Shown here in pieces: positions 14,131 to 27,407 of a stretch of DNA of 64,000 nucleotides. Position numbers and translations under genes: made by a program. Position 1 is the first letter of the stretch; the number at the start of each line of letters is the position of its first letter. This DNA is from Apostichopus japonicus. Its lineage: Eukaryota > Echinodermata > Holothuroidea > Aspidochirotida > Stichopodidae. The stretch covers positions 29,589,554 through 29,653,553 of the forward strand of contig NC_092562.1 in the NCBI RefSeq assembly GCF_037975245.1, read 5' to 3'. The notes under the pieces were generated by a model, which ran no database searches, was not told the DNA's origin, and worked only from the letters and a program-made list of their open reading frames with translations.

Positions 14131-14701
14131 ATAGACAAAAGCAGAGAATTAGATATGACTTATAATTGACAAAAAAAAAAGGAGTACGTTGATTTAGAAA
14201 ATACGGTATATTTATTCGAATTTTAGGTCGCCCTGGGACCATCGTCAGCAATACTTGGCAGTGGAATGCAAAGTACAACATTTAATAAAACAATCAGAGA
14301 GGGGCACTGATGGCATTAATACCAAATAAACCATGATTATACAGGAAGCTGATTAAGGAGCAAAGAACAGGAGGAACGGATTACATATATGTTTGTGGAA
14401 CTGGTACTTGTTTAAGTTAAGGGTCCCAAATCTTTGTCGTCGAGGCCGGTGATGTGAGACTTGTACGAATGATTTCTTTACGTTTACGTTCGGTTACGGA
14501 TTCAGAGGCAATCAAAATACATTATATGTTTTAAAAATGTGAAGATTGATATGTTCGGAAACGGGGAATTCTGCAAAATTATCACGAACTGATTTTTTTG
14601 TGACTATTCAATCGCAAGCGGAAAATGTATCAAATAAATGTGTTAAATAATAATCCTTATTTGTCAATTACGAGACATGTCTTATCTCTGCTTTTGTCTA
14701 T
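14131..14701. repeat. 571 bp element bounded by 42-43 bp inverted repeats
   Basis: The left arm 14131-14173 starts ATAGACAAAAGCAGAGA. The right arm 14660-14701 ends CTCTGCTTTTGTCTAT, about 85% complementary overall. Segment 14131-14262 recurs inverted at 37775-37893, and 14301-14507 recurs direct at 46661-46867. It is therefore a dispersed family, or two copies meeting head to head. The word CTGACGATGGTCCCAGGG resembles retroelement tails seen in many animals, but I cannot classify it. Confidence 0.65.
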
Positions 14702-15145
14702 TATAAATATATATATATATATCTTCGTCTCCTTTTTTCTAATTCAACGTTTTCCCTGATTTCTGTGTGATACAGCGTTGGTGTATAGTAAATATTCAAA
14801 CAGCCTTGTTCAGTCACTTCAACAACCAGTAATTTATTGTCAATGGTATAAATGAGGGTTTATCAATCATGCAATAAATAATAATATGCAGCCGATTTAG
14901 CTTGCATACCATTCCCTATGCATCCGTACACACACTCTAATGTAATTGCCTGATTCACCTCATCCTGAACTACAATGGTTACGTCATGTCGGATGATAAT
15001 TTTTTCGACCAGTCACATTCCAGCAGAGCGTTTATTGCATAACCAAACTTGTGACGTATACGACTGAGTATACAATTTTGTTGCAGGTCTGTTTCATTTC
15101 GTATCCATCGACACCTATTCACAAACGCGACGTTTGCCCCACGGC

Positions 15146-15215
15146 ATAGGACAGTGGCGTACAGCCAGCGGGGAGGGTGCAAGGGGAAGTCTTACCCCTC
15201 CCCCACCCCCGGGAA
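15146..15215 (+). mobile_element. hAT-like terminus fragment
   Basis: CAGTGGCGTACAGCCAGC followed by G-rich and C-rich tracts resembles the CAGTGGCGTA termini of the elements near 43.5 and 47.0 kb. No matching opposite end was found. Confidence 0.4.
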
Positions 15216-15355
15216 AAAAATCAATGTTAATTCGGGACGACGAAGAAATGAAAGTAAAGAAAAATGAAGGATTAAGGAGAGGAAGAAAGGGAGGGAAAAC
15301 TAATGGAGAGATCAAATGAAAAAACAGAACTAAGAAGTGTTGGGATTATTGACGA

Positions 15356-15415
15356 AGGGAGGGAGGGAGGGAGAGAGGGAGGGAGGGAGTGAATGGGGCT
15401 TGATAATGGAGGGAA
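15356..15415 (+). repeat. GGGA-rich purine tract
   Basis: GGGAGGGAGGGAGGGAG at about 15358 and a second GGGAGGGAGGGAG block satisfy the four-run G-quadruplex pattern on the plus strand. Confidence 0.75.
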
Positions 15416-17408
15416 GGACGGATGAGACGAGTACCGAGGCAGGCAGGGCGTACTTTGTATATAATTTTCGGCACAATCGCGATTTCATCTGCTTCAAGTG
15501 AGCTGTCGTTTAGTGACTTGAAGGTAACGAAATCATATCTAAGATCCCTTACGTCCGAACAAAGGGCTGACATCGCTGACACTTCTCAGCATAGAGCGCG
15601 ACTTCGCAGGGGACGTTAATTTTGATGCAGTCATTGAGAAGAACCGTATAATGCCTGGTCCAACCAAGTTAAAACCTTGCAATCTGAATCAATACAATCA
15701 ACCAGTGATTACTCTTGAGGTTACGTGCAGAACATATTGTCTTACAACATTTGATGAAAGTATGTTTCCTTTTTTCTTTCTTTATGCAAAATACACGAAT
15801 AATTATCATGTGTAACAACGTGTGCTACAAACGTAACGTAAATATTTCTATATTTGTCACGTGAGTAGATCTTAAGTGCTTATAAGCCCGCGGATTTGTG
15901 TAAAACCAAAAAGAAGAACGGATAATCCTCAATCATTCTATTTGTAGTGAAGATAAGGTTTATGCGATTTAATTTTTTTCTTTTTAATTCGAGAAATGCA
16001 GCATTTTTTTTTATTAAACAACCTTTTGAGTCGAAATTGATAAATAATTGCAACGCTAATCCATAGTAAATGTTGAGGATTGGATCAAATTAATTAATTA
16101 ATTACATTCATTTGGTGAACAAATCTAGAATGATGACTTAGTATTGGTATTCGCAATCTTATTTTTTAAGAAATACTCTTAAGTTTGGCAAACAATTCCG
16201 ACCAAATGGAGAAAGAAGTTGCGTTAAAACTATTAGAGCCTTAGTTCGTTTTCTTACTAAAAAATGTGAATATATAATATAAATCGAAAATAGTTCAAAT
16301 ATAGGCCTATGTCTTTTTAGTAAGCTAACATTGTTCAAAATAAATGTGTGTGCAGATTTTACTGTTCTTCATCAACCTTTGGTATAGTTCACTGCACCAA
16401 AGCTCGAGGACTCCTAGATATAACACCTGTTTGTTTTTGCTTTTTCCGAATACATTAGTACTTTCGCAGGTTACTTAAGGCGTTTAACGTACATACGTGT
16501 AACATGACGCTCACATCACTCGGTTTTACGGTGTGCGATATCCGTCGTTATTGCATGGTAACGCGGTATCAGGAGCGGTGTTGATGTTTCACGGTTAAAT
16601 GTAGTTTCCACTTTCAAAGCAAATAATCATCTTAAACTGCAAGGATCGACTTATTTCAACTACATTATCACACCCACTTAATTCATTCATTCACCTCACC
16701 CCTCCTACTTTATCACACCCATATCATTCAGCCTACCCCACACCCACACACGTACAGTTAAAATCATTTCATCAATGGGTCGAATCCAAGCTCTTAATGA
16801 CGTCATCAGGTCCCTCCTGATCAATGGAAACACGTGATGAAGGCTAGTGAGTGCTTGGGTAGTATATCATATGAAAAATTCCACGAAAATTACATACTTG
16901 ACTAAGTGACTTATATACACGCTATCACGGGATTTATTTAACTATAGTTAAGGTATAGCTGGTACACATTGTATATGTAGAAGCTATATGGATAAAAACC
17001 ACGAGACTCATGAACACATTTCAATTGGTTTTCCATTTTGTATCATTACATCTATTCGAATGTTTCTACACACGGATACTATATGTTGCAAACTTAACTT
17101 AACTTGGATAGTTTCCAATTAGTTGGTTTATACTAAAATGTTGCACAAGTAAACTTGTGGGAGTTGCCTAGTCCTGTAGTTTCCCGGGGAAATGCGATTA
17201 GTTAGCACTATGGTGTTCTATGTCCTGTACAAAACCACAATAACACACACAGACACAAAATACCTAAACTAACACACTACAAACACACCCATGATACACT
17301 AAACAAAACAAAATCATAATAACACGATAAATATATCATGCACGAAATGAACACAACATAAACAGATATGAAATTTTATATGTCACGCTCGTGCCAAATA
17401 AAATGACC

Positions 17409-17412
<4 letters not shown>

Positions 17413-17502
<90 letters not shown>
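17413..17502. repeat. (AT)n microsatellite
   Basis: About 88 bp of uninterrupted TA repeat after a short GTGT lead-in. Confidence 0.97.
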
Positions 17503-17506
<4 letters not shown>

Positions 17507-18256
17507 ACCTATACACGTTAATTGACACACTACGAGCGTGCATTTAATGTCAGAAGGTTTCTGAAACGTACGACATGTTCGTGGTAATTTATTGAAACAA
17601 TCTTTCACTACAAAGTGACACGACATGGATCAGACGATAGTCACGTGACCGTCCGTTATCGTACGACGACGAGGCGTGGTTTGCTGACAACTATAGAGTT
17701 ACAAAGCATACATAGACCGCATAACGATCCTCACACGTTTGAACGGTTAGTAGCGGTTATTGATTTCAAAAGATTAAAATACTTTCGTTTTACATATGTG
17801 TGCAGTTGGTTAGCTTTAAAAAAATATATGTACGTATATATCGTATAGAAGATGTATGTATATGACACAACGAGGGTTATATAGTTACACTGGTTTGTGT
17901 AAAGGCTACGAAATCTCACTTTACCTATGCACCGAGCAATGTGAATGTGGAGGGAGGGGTAGGAGGGGAGGGGGCAAGGGTTGCTACAGGGGGATCAAGC
18001 CTAAAGACCATTTGGGGCCCTCATACTTAGAAGATTAGCAAAACAAGTTGTAAACATTGGGTCGGAATGAAAACTTTCGAGGGCCGGATTTATTCCGCGG
18101 ATAACCTTGTAAGCACTCCTGTATACTAGAATATCAGGTGGAAGTTAACATTTAGTCAGTCTCGTATAAGAGGTAGATTTGGTCTGTATATTATACCTTA
18201 CATTGTTAGTTATAACAGCCCCACTGAATTATTTAAAAAAATATTGTTTTGTTTTT
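17503..18256. other. Non-coding region between microsatellites
   Basis: Mixed sequence with a G-rich stretch near 17948-17980. No gene is supported. Confidence 0.6.
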
Positions 18257-18562
<306 letters not shown>

Positions 18563-18836
18563 ACAACTAATTATTGATGATAATTTTAAATTGTTGTATT
18601 GGGAGAGGGATATTTATTGTCTTACAGATATCTTAAGTACTGTGATTTTTTGCTTTTCTGATTTATTGTTGTAAGTATATTTGGCAACTCCACTAAACAG
18701 AAAACCTTTCGCTTTACCAGATAGACAACATGACTTGCAAAGCAAACCCTTAAAGAGGTATACAGTGCGACCTTTGAATCCCTTTAGTTTCACATAAATA
18801 CTTTATAGGTAAAGTCCCACAAGATAGAGTATGACC

Positions 18837-18906
18837 GCTTCATCCACTCCCAACCCCACTCCCAACCCCACTCCCAACCCAACTCCCAACCCCACTCCCA
18901 ACCCCA
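18837..18906 (+). repeat. 12 bp minisatellite CCCAACCCCACT
   Basis: About five and a half tandem copies, one with a C-to-A change. The other strand is G-rich (GGGGTTGGGAGT) and could form G-quadruplexes. Confidence 0.9.
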
Positions 18907-19075
18907 CAATTCCCCTTGACTACTTGAGGCACCATGTGATCATGACGGTGTTACCTCGAGTAGTGAGTTATCACGGGTCTCTTTGGAAAGGGAACAGACA
19001 ATACCGTGTTACTAAGAAGACATATACCTCACTTCATAGTTTCATATGAATAGCATACAACACTAATTTGTTATT

Positions 19076-19498
19076 CATAACCATTGGACTTCATAGAACT
19101 ATACATATAATTAATGAAATGTCTCAAATTCAATGTTTTGATTATTTTCAAAGCAAGAAAACAATGTTATATATTAAAAATGGTTAATCTATTTGGCGCC
19201 AAAAAATGCTTATATCCTTTAAACTGTAAATATCACGCTATCAACCTCAACTTTGTTTGAACCAGGAAACACACCCACTAATTAGGTATGCATAACCATT
19301 GGACTTCACTGGATACAGGCATGAAATTAATGGAAGTAATGGAACATTTCAAATTCAATGATTTGCTTATTTTCAAAGCAAGAAAACAATGTTATATATA
19401 AAGATGATGAACGCATTTGCCGCCAAAATCCTTATGTCCGTTAACTGTAAAGATACACGCGATCAAGCTCAGCATTGTTTGAACCAGGAAACTCACTA
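19076..19498 (+). repeat. Tandem duplication of about 215 bp
   Basis: CATAACCATTGGACTTCA occurs at 19076 and 19291. Both units share TTTCAAAGCAAGAAAACAAT, then GTTTGAACCAGGAAAC. Identity is roughly 80-85% with small indels, so the duplication is old. Confidence 0.9.
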
Positions 19499-21099
19499 AC
19501 AGCAAAAAAAATTCAACGAAGGAAGAAAAAAATTTAACAAGTATAAATCGTACTCAACCTACTTATGATTTATTTCATCTTCTTTTATAACTGAATAAAA
19601 TTGCTCGATAAAAATACAATTGTTATATCTTTGTTTGGTTTTGTTTGACAAAGTAATGATATAAAAGAACATGACCCATACACAGCATGTATATATATAT
19701 TTATAAATAGCGTAGTATCCCTGTCGCCGTATCCTTTACTATCTGTAAATATATGGCATTTGTTTACTAATTAACTTTTCGGATATTATTGGCTCTGTAG
19801 GATGTTAGTATCTTTCATCCTTAGATCATATTTTAGTATTACATGCTGATATTTATCACCTCCGCTTCTTGGGTTTCATATTATTTTCATATAGCCTTCC
19901 CTTCACAGGATGGAAAATTATTCAACACTCTTTCAAAGGTTGCGAAATATATCACCATTTCCAGCCCACCTCTTAGTCCCCACCCCCCAGATGATAACAT
20001 ATTAACCCCTACCCGTATAAATATATTATATTATTCTTATTCTTATTCCTATTCCTATTTACTTACTGTATATATGCCCTCTATATAAATGTTAGGTTAA
20101 AGGTTAGTCGCAGCCCTTGGAACCGCGAGGAAACCTCCTCCGCTGATGGGGGGGGGGGGGCGAGGTGGGGGTGGTCTGGAACCATGATCTCCATACAAGA
20201 TATTGAGATCCGATTCCCTACATTCTAGAGGTACCTTTACACAACGTCATGGTTAACTGTTTGTTTCATTTGTTTAATTTTTGTTTATTTGTTCATTTCT
20301 TGTTTGTGTGTGTTCACGCTTGAGTGTGTATGTGAATATTCCGGTGATTATTATTAATATAGCAGATAATATCAAGTCATATTATAGAAAGCTGCATCAA
20401 TTATGAGTAGACGCGGGCGTTATCTGTAGCAGCTGTATTAACCATTTTAGCCTTTATTACATCTTGAGATCTGATTCGCCCGAATCTGCCGAAACACAGC
20501 TGTTCCCTTGCCTTTGAAAAAATATTGAAATTATAAACCGGATAAGAGTATCATATTCTATTGAGAAATCTTTCAAGACTCTGTTAGGGTTGGATGGATT
20601 AATATATATTGAAAGGATATCTAGTTGTGCATTATTTCCGTTTACATCACATAATACCGGTACCTTGGAACGTGGTCAGACCATTATGAGCTGACGACCT
20701 TTGACCTCCGTCAGCTCATACGATCTTATCATGTTAATGATTAATTTACCCCGCGTTTACTTATAATAATACAGTCAGGAAAAGGCAATGTACATTATAT
20801 ATAGAATCATAGTGTTTGCCTACGTCTGCAATCACATTGCATATTTTGCTTCGCTGAACCTCAAGTAAGCGAAATAGGTCTAATATCCTAATATGTCTCG
20901 GTAGATCATATTTTACAGGCTGTAATAATGTAATTCGTATTGGCTGATGTTAAACAACAGAGGACGGAGAACATTGTTATTTCATTGCCCCTTCCCTACG
21001 CCCGCCTTCACGGCTCTTCTAGCTCCCACCCCCCCACCCCCTTGACTGACTCGCCTCTCATCTTTCCACTCCTACTGAGCAGGAATTGTGTATGATGGC
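19499..21099. other. Non-coding region
   Basis: AT-rich sequence with a TTATTCTTATTCCTATTC pyrimidine repeat near 20030 and a poly-G run near 20149. No gene is supported. Confidence 0.6.
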
Positions 21100-21700
21100 T
21101 GATCAGCAATGATCGGAAACGATCTATCATGGACCGATCAGAGACAACGACACTACACCGATCAGTCATTGATCGATCAGAGATCACTACAACGATCTGC
21201 CATGACGACAATAATCCGTCACTATACAGATCAGTGACGACGACAACGACCAGTGATGACGACACCGATATGTCATTGATCGATCAGACATCACTAAAAC
21301 GATCTCTGTCATTGATCGATCAGAGATCACTACAACGATCTGCCATGACGACAAATTAATCCGTTACTATACCGATCAGTGACGACGACAACGACCAGTG
21401 ATGACGACACCGATATGTCATTGATCGATCAGACATCACTAAAACGATCTGCCATTGATCGATCAGAGATCACTACAACGATCTGCCATGACGACAATAA
21501 TCCGTCACTATACCGATCAGTGACGACGACAACGACCAGTGATGACGACACCGATATGTCATTGATCGATCAGACAACACTAAAACGATCTGTCATTGAT
21601 CGATCAGAGATCACTACAACGATCTGCCATGACGACAATAATCCGTTACTATACCGAACAGTGACGACCACAACGACCAGTGATGACTACAGCAACGGTG
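21100..21700 (+). repeat. 141-145 bp tandem repeat rich in GATCGATC
   Basis: The word GATCGATCAGAGATCACT recurs at 21171, 21314, 21457 and 21598 (spacing 143, 143, 141). Each unit also carries CCATGACGACAATAATCCG and GTGACGACGACAACGACC. The last units differ by multiples of three in one frame, so an open frame of about 135 codons (21379-21786) crosses them, rich in Thr and Asp (TTTTTSDDDTDMSLIDQ). I regard that frame as a by-product of the repeat. Confidence 0.9.
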
Positions 21701-21786
21701 ACGTTGACATCGAAACATTCTCACGAAGTAAGTTGACCATAATATGTAAGCAACATCTTTATATACTATTAAAATATCCTACATGA

Positions 21787-22919
21787 ATGAGGTACTCATT
21801 CAAAATAAGGGTATTACTTTGTTCGAGAAACACCCCCCCCCCCTTCCCACCTCACCTCCACCCTCTATCATGTACTGTTGCTTTTCATGGGCTACATATG
21901 GACAGTGACACTAGTTTAGCTATATTAGAAAGAGACACTGTAAGAATACCAAATTCCAACTATATTCAGAACTATCACAGCAATGGAAAACCCCTCGGGA
22001 CGGTGTTATTTTTGAAGCTTAACATAACTTCTCGTTTCCTTCAGGTTGTCCATTGTTCCCAAGCTATTTCAATCTGTGGATCTAACCTACCGTTCAGCTT
22101 ATACGGAACATGTGATTGATCTCTTTCGGTTTCTATTGCACATATCCAACTTTCAACTACCGCTCTTACGTAAACCTTTAACATTACAAAAACATATCTT
22201 ATTAAAACAAAACTGTATACATTGTATTTCTATCCATGAGGCAGCCATCGTGAGTAATGCCCCACCCCATGCATGGACTTCGGACCTGCCTCCCTACCAG
22301 AGTCACGTCATGGGGTGCTACTCGCAACCCCCCCCCCCCCCTTTCCCACACACACCCGGAGCTTTTAAGGTACCGACGAGATATTAATATATTTTAGGTA
22401 AATTATCTTAACATGTGTGCAGTAAGATATCTATTATTATTTTAACTTAATATTTCAATATTTTGATGTACGGGTATTTACATTATTCAGATATTGATAT
22501 ATTCAGATCTTGTATCCCGTATATTTCAAGATCTCAACGAATATAGATGCTGAGATATGAACATCTCGTATATCGCTATTATATCTTAATGCACACAGAT
22601 TAAGTTATAAAGATAATTCACAAAATAAATTAATATCTCGTTGGCACATTAAAAGCTCCGTATATATATCAGCGGTCTAAGCAATAATTTTAGTTTCCAT
22701 GTTAGTACACTAGAGTTAAACCACAGCAGACAGTTTAGCCATCCTGATGCTTGAAAACAAAGTAGGTGATATGCATACATTTTGGTCTCATATATCTGTT
22801 GTGATGACCGTTTGAAAGTTGATAAACGTACTAATTCTAGAGTGCTCGGGGATTATTTCCAATAAGTTGCCTTTTGTTTTGTTTTGTTATGTTTCGCTTT
22901 GTTTTGTATTTGTAATTTG
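21787..22919. other. Non-coding region
   Basis: C runs near 21831 and 22329, an AT-rich part (22380-22680) with many ATATCTC/AGATCTC words, and a TTTTGTTTTG run near 22870. No gene is supported. Confidence 0.6.
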
Positions 22920-23210
22920 TGCCTTGTAGTGGAGTTGTGAACTTAAGGCTTGCAGGTTCGAGTCCTGGCCAGCTTATTACGTTGTATGCTTGGGCAAGGC
23001 ACTTTATCTCCATTGCATGTCTTCACCCATGTGTATAATTGGGGACCAGTGAGATAAACTGTCAGTTGGGCGCGGTTTAGCTGCTGCCGTGTGGAGGGAT
23101 TGTCTCTTTATTTGATAGGTTATCGTTGACCAGGGTAATATTGTGCGATGCGCCTTGAGTACCGTTATGGTTGGACTTGTCTGCGCGTTATAAATTTTCA
23201 TTCTGATTAT
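22920..23210 (+). repeat. Second tRNA-derived SINE
   Basis: A B box GGTTCGAGTCC at 22955-22965 is preceded by a weak A-box-like stretch. A conserved SINE-like body follows (CTTGGGCAAGGCACTTTA, then GGGGACCAGTGAG). The tail GCGCCTTGAGTACCGTTATG and GCGTTATAAATT resembles the 3' end of LINE-mobilised SINEs in many animals. It differs in sequence from the repeat at 37.4 kb. The family name is unknown to me. Confidence 0.7.
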
Positions 23211-23462
23211 TCATTAGCTTGTTTTTCAATGGAAGTAAGTCATAATATTCAATGCTTGTACACCGATACTGTTCCCGGTGTTATGTTTATCCGTTAAATT
23301 GACCTTTGCCATTGCGTAGGAACACAGAAGGGGAATTCCCTATCTATTGTTTCAATGGAAAGGAACGTAAGGGAAAGAAAGTGATAACATGTCCACTTGG
23401 CATTCTGTCAAGTCGTACGATAAATGAAAATCAGAAAGCCAATTGGCTTACCGATTCATTGA

Positions 23463-23585
23463 CTCTCTCTCCACCTCTCTCTCTCTCTCTCTCTCTCTCT
23501 ATGAGAACGCTAAGCAGAACATTTGAAGGTTGCCACATGCATACATACATATACACACACATACACACACATACACACGTCATTA
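23463..23585 (+). repeat. (CT)n and CATACACA microsatellites
   Basis: CT repeat at about 23463-23500, then a CATACA/CACACA repeat at about 23538-23578. Confidence 0.85.
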
Positions 23586-26500
23586 CAATCGTGTACATTC
23601 CTACAAATCAAAATGAAAGCCAACAAAAATCGAAAAGGGAAGGTTGTCAATATCAGCATGGATGAGCTAACGTTGTAACTCTCTTTCTCTTTTATGGTCT
23701 CTATATCATGAATATTCAATAGCTTTTATACATGCTAATTATATTTAGCCGATGGTATGTATAGTAAAATGTATCATATATAACAATTCACTCTATAACA
23801 TACAAGTATACTCAAGTAGTACCATGTCATGTTATACAGAGTGACGTGCATAGAATTTCAATGGTGGTGACGGGGTGGGGCTGGGGATTAGGCCGGAAGA
23901 GATTCTACATTTTCCACGACTGATTTAGGTAGGGGCAGGAACCATAATAAGGAAGGGCGTTCTGGGTCCAGACGAATACTCAGAAAGCAAAAAAGAAAAG
24001 GAAAAAACCTGACTGACTTTGCATGTGGGATTCATGCCCCCTCTCCCCCACCGTCCCCTTGCGCATACCGTCCCACTGCGCATACCTATACAGAGCGATC
24101 GTTGTGGAATCATCTGACTGCACACTGCCCGAAAAGTGTGGATATAGTCGGGCTGTCTGCGCGCTGCTATGACTGCGAGTCAAGACCAGAGTCATATCTT
24201 TAGTCAAGATTGAATAAGCTGTAAGTCGACAATTCATAGCAGCATAAGTGTTTGAGTCATATCACTGCATGAAGGGTGTGTGTCGGGCGCAACGGGAGGG
24301 ATACAAAATGCATGTAAGGTGGTGTCCTTTCCGAAAGAGGCGGCAGAACAGGGTTCAATCCAGGGAGGGTGTTGGGGGGGGGGGACTTTTACGGGCAGAA
24401 GGACATGTTACTTTGATTAACCGACAAAATTAATCCTGCGTGCATTATGTCACCCAAATTCCAGTATTTTAATGGGGTTTTTCTGGTTGCCAAAGATGGC
24501 ATTTGTACTCAGTATTGTAATATCTCAAAATAACGTTAAAGCATCATAAAAAGGCATTCTTGTTTGGTAATTGGGAAAGGGAACTTTTCATTAATAAAAA
24601 GGGGCACTTCTAATTTATGAAAAGTTGCAGTTCAAGGTTAGGGTTTGTTTCAAACATTTGATAACATTAAACGAACATTGGTACACTGGTTGTAGATGTG
24701 ATAGTGACCGAAATGTAGAGAGGGGATCCCCCACCATCCCCTCACATCAGCCTTGTGTTACAACGATGCAATAACCCCCCCCCCCCCGCCCCCAAAAATA
24801 TAAAAAACTCCTGCATCGAGCCAAATAGAGTTCAAGTTAGTGCTAGGTTCCAGCGGACACAAAGCTAAGAAAAGAACGTACATTCTTTTGCAATATTTGA
24901 GTTGAGTTGATGAGTATAGAAGTAACGATAACAACCATTGTAGCAACCATTAATAACAGTGACGTTGAGTGATTATCCTCTGAGATATCAACAGGTTAGT
25001 TGCTATCATCCTATGCATACATCAGGGTATGATACTGCAGCCTTGCTAGGCTACTGCTGATGATACTATTGACAGGCATGCAGGCGAAGCCCGTAAAGGT
25101 CCACGCGAACACAATGCCGGTGCATCGCTGTACTGTGTTAGTACATAATAGGCCTATGATACCAATAAAACACGGTACATCGATGTCAAATACTAAACAT
25201 ATACTTATTATTGGTTTTAATGTATCAACTTGAGTTAATGTTTTCACAGAGAAGCATAACTCACTGACATGCTGTAATGTAAAGACGACGGAAGAATTTA
25301 GAAGATGGTATGTTTACATGATCAGCATTACGTCATCTCAAGCATATTTCATCATTACATTTTAATGATGTAATAATCTTTATAGATTCTTAATATCAAA
25401 TCCGTTAATACTGCATGCATGTTGTCCACCCAGATTGTACCCGGAAAGATGAAATTATAGGCATATATGTATAGTTTGTAAATGAATGAATTATATTACA
25501 TTTGGGGGACACAATTTTGTCTCCACTAGAGTAATTATTCAGTAATTCTAGGATTAGGGTGTAGCCAGACAGATTATACTAATTAAATTGAGGTATTTAA
25601 TAAGTGAACATCATTGCATGCTTTGGCATACAATGATGTAATGTTGCAAACCAAATATAATGAAGCTTTCAGCCCTCTCTTTCTCAAGGATAAAAGCATA
25701 ACCAGGTATAGCCATCATTATTAATCTGTGTGATATAAATCTCTTTCCCAAACAGATATGGAAATTCCTAGCCATTTGGGGAAATTACAGTTTAATGTTC
25801 CTATTACCATGCAGACAAAAAATTAAAAGACTTGAGTAAGTCTAAATTTGACATCACCGCCGAGCCACGTGTGATTGAAGTTTTAATGGTTTCCTTTAGA
25901 ACTTACAATGTTTACTTTCTGTAACAAGAGATTGACAGTAATACTGAGTATAAAGTATGTAAACATAGCCTTTGGTTTCATTTCCGATGCTGGTGTTTAC
26001 ATTGACCATGGAAAGAGGAAAGAAAACAAAGAGAAAATGGCACGTTTCACCGTCTTGTAACATTAATAATTCCACGTATTTTCAAAATGGCAGCCATACT
26101 TAGGCGGTATACCAAACGTCATATTGAGGTCCACAGTGAGTTTTTGAAACTAATCCGTAGGCCTCAACTCTTACGGATGTTCTAAAATCTTATGGCAGAA
26201 AAAAAAAATGGAAAATACTACACTATATATGGGAAAGAAAAGTCCTACATGTTCGTTGCCTATCATACTATATCATAGTCCTACATGTTAGTTGCCTATC
26301 ATATTAAATCATGGTGCAGGGTATCTCATGGCACTGGTACAGCCAATTTTGGAAAATGCCCAAGAGTAAACTTATTTTATTTTATTCCCTTTCGGTCATT
26401 TCATTGAAGTTCATTGTTTCAGTAATTTATAGCTGGACAAAGATATTGCTCCGATATTACAAGATTTTCACGGACCGCATTAGTACAGGTTTAGATATAA

Positions 26501-26929
26501 CAGAAAATTTACCTGTTCTGTAAATCAGCTGTGGGAATTGTGCCGAATTAAAGCAATGTTCTGTAATCCCAGTATAGTTAAAGACAATAACTTATAAGTT
26601 ACTAAATATGATATTGGTGTTACCTACTTTATGTACGAAAGTTCTGTAAAAACAACAGTATGGTTATAGACAATAACTTATGAGTTATACTACAAAGTCT
26701 TTTCCTTCATTCATTGATTTTAAGTTTGTTACTTTAACCGATTCTATATGCTTACCATCAGGTATTGTTAACCACAAGTTAATATCAGGTATATTGATTA
26801 TAAAGATTGATATTTTGTAGCTTCAAAAGTTACATACACAGACTACAATCATAAATCGATGACGTGCATGAGCAGTGTCGCAATCATAATGGCTGCAGTA
26901 TATGTTATTATAAAGCCTGACTGTAGTAG
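23586..26929. other. Non-coding region
   Basis: No gene is supported. Two local direct repeats occur: AGTCCTACATGTT-GTTGCCTATCAT at 26240 and 26277, and GACAATAACTTAT-AGTTA at about 26583 and 26670. Poly-G or poly-C lies near 24373 and 24776. Confidence 0.6.
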
Positions 26930-27407
26930 CCTATGTGGCATGATGGTGGATGCAGTATGTGTCATCCTATATAGTGGCTGCAGTCTGTGTCATCTTATAT
27001 AGTGGCTGCAGTCTGTGTCATCTTATATAGTGGCTGAAGTCTGTGCCATCCTATATAGTGGCTGTGCCATTCTATATAGTGGCTGCAGTATGTGCCATCC
27101 TATATATTGGTTGAAGAGTGTGCCATCCTATATAGTGGCTGCAGTATGTGCCATTCTATATATTGGTTGAAGAGTGTGCCATCCTATATAGTGGCTGCAG
27201 TATGTGCCATCCTATATAGTGGCTGCAGTATGTGCCATCCTATATAGTGGTTGAAGAGTGTGCCATCATATATAGTGGTTGCCATATGTGCCTTCCTATA
27301 CAGTGGTTACAGTATGTGCCATCCTACAATGTGGCTGCTCTATGCGCCATCCTATATAGTGGTTGCAGTATGTGCCATCCTATATAATGGTTGAAATATG
27401 TGCCATC
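26930..27407 (+). repeat. 28 bp minisatellite
   Basis: About 17 copies of GCCATCCTATATAGTGG followed by CTGCAGTATGT, period 28 bp. Variants replace CTGCAGTAT by TTGAAGAGT, and one unit is shortened near 27060. Mutations accumulate toward the right end. Confidence 0.93.

Larger units (their letters stand above)
14702..17412. other. Non-coding region
   Basis: A short (AT)n at about 14706, the hAT-like fragment at 15146, the GGGA tract at 15356 and a CRE at 16798. No gene is supported. Confidence 0.6.

Noticed and set aside
26930-27407. CRISPR-like array
   Set aside because: Units are contiguous 28 bp tandem copies without unique spacers, and the genome is plainly eukaryotic.
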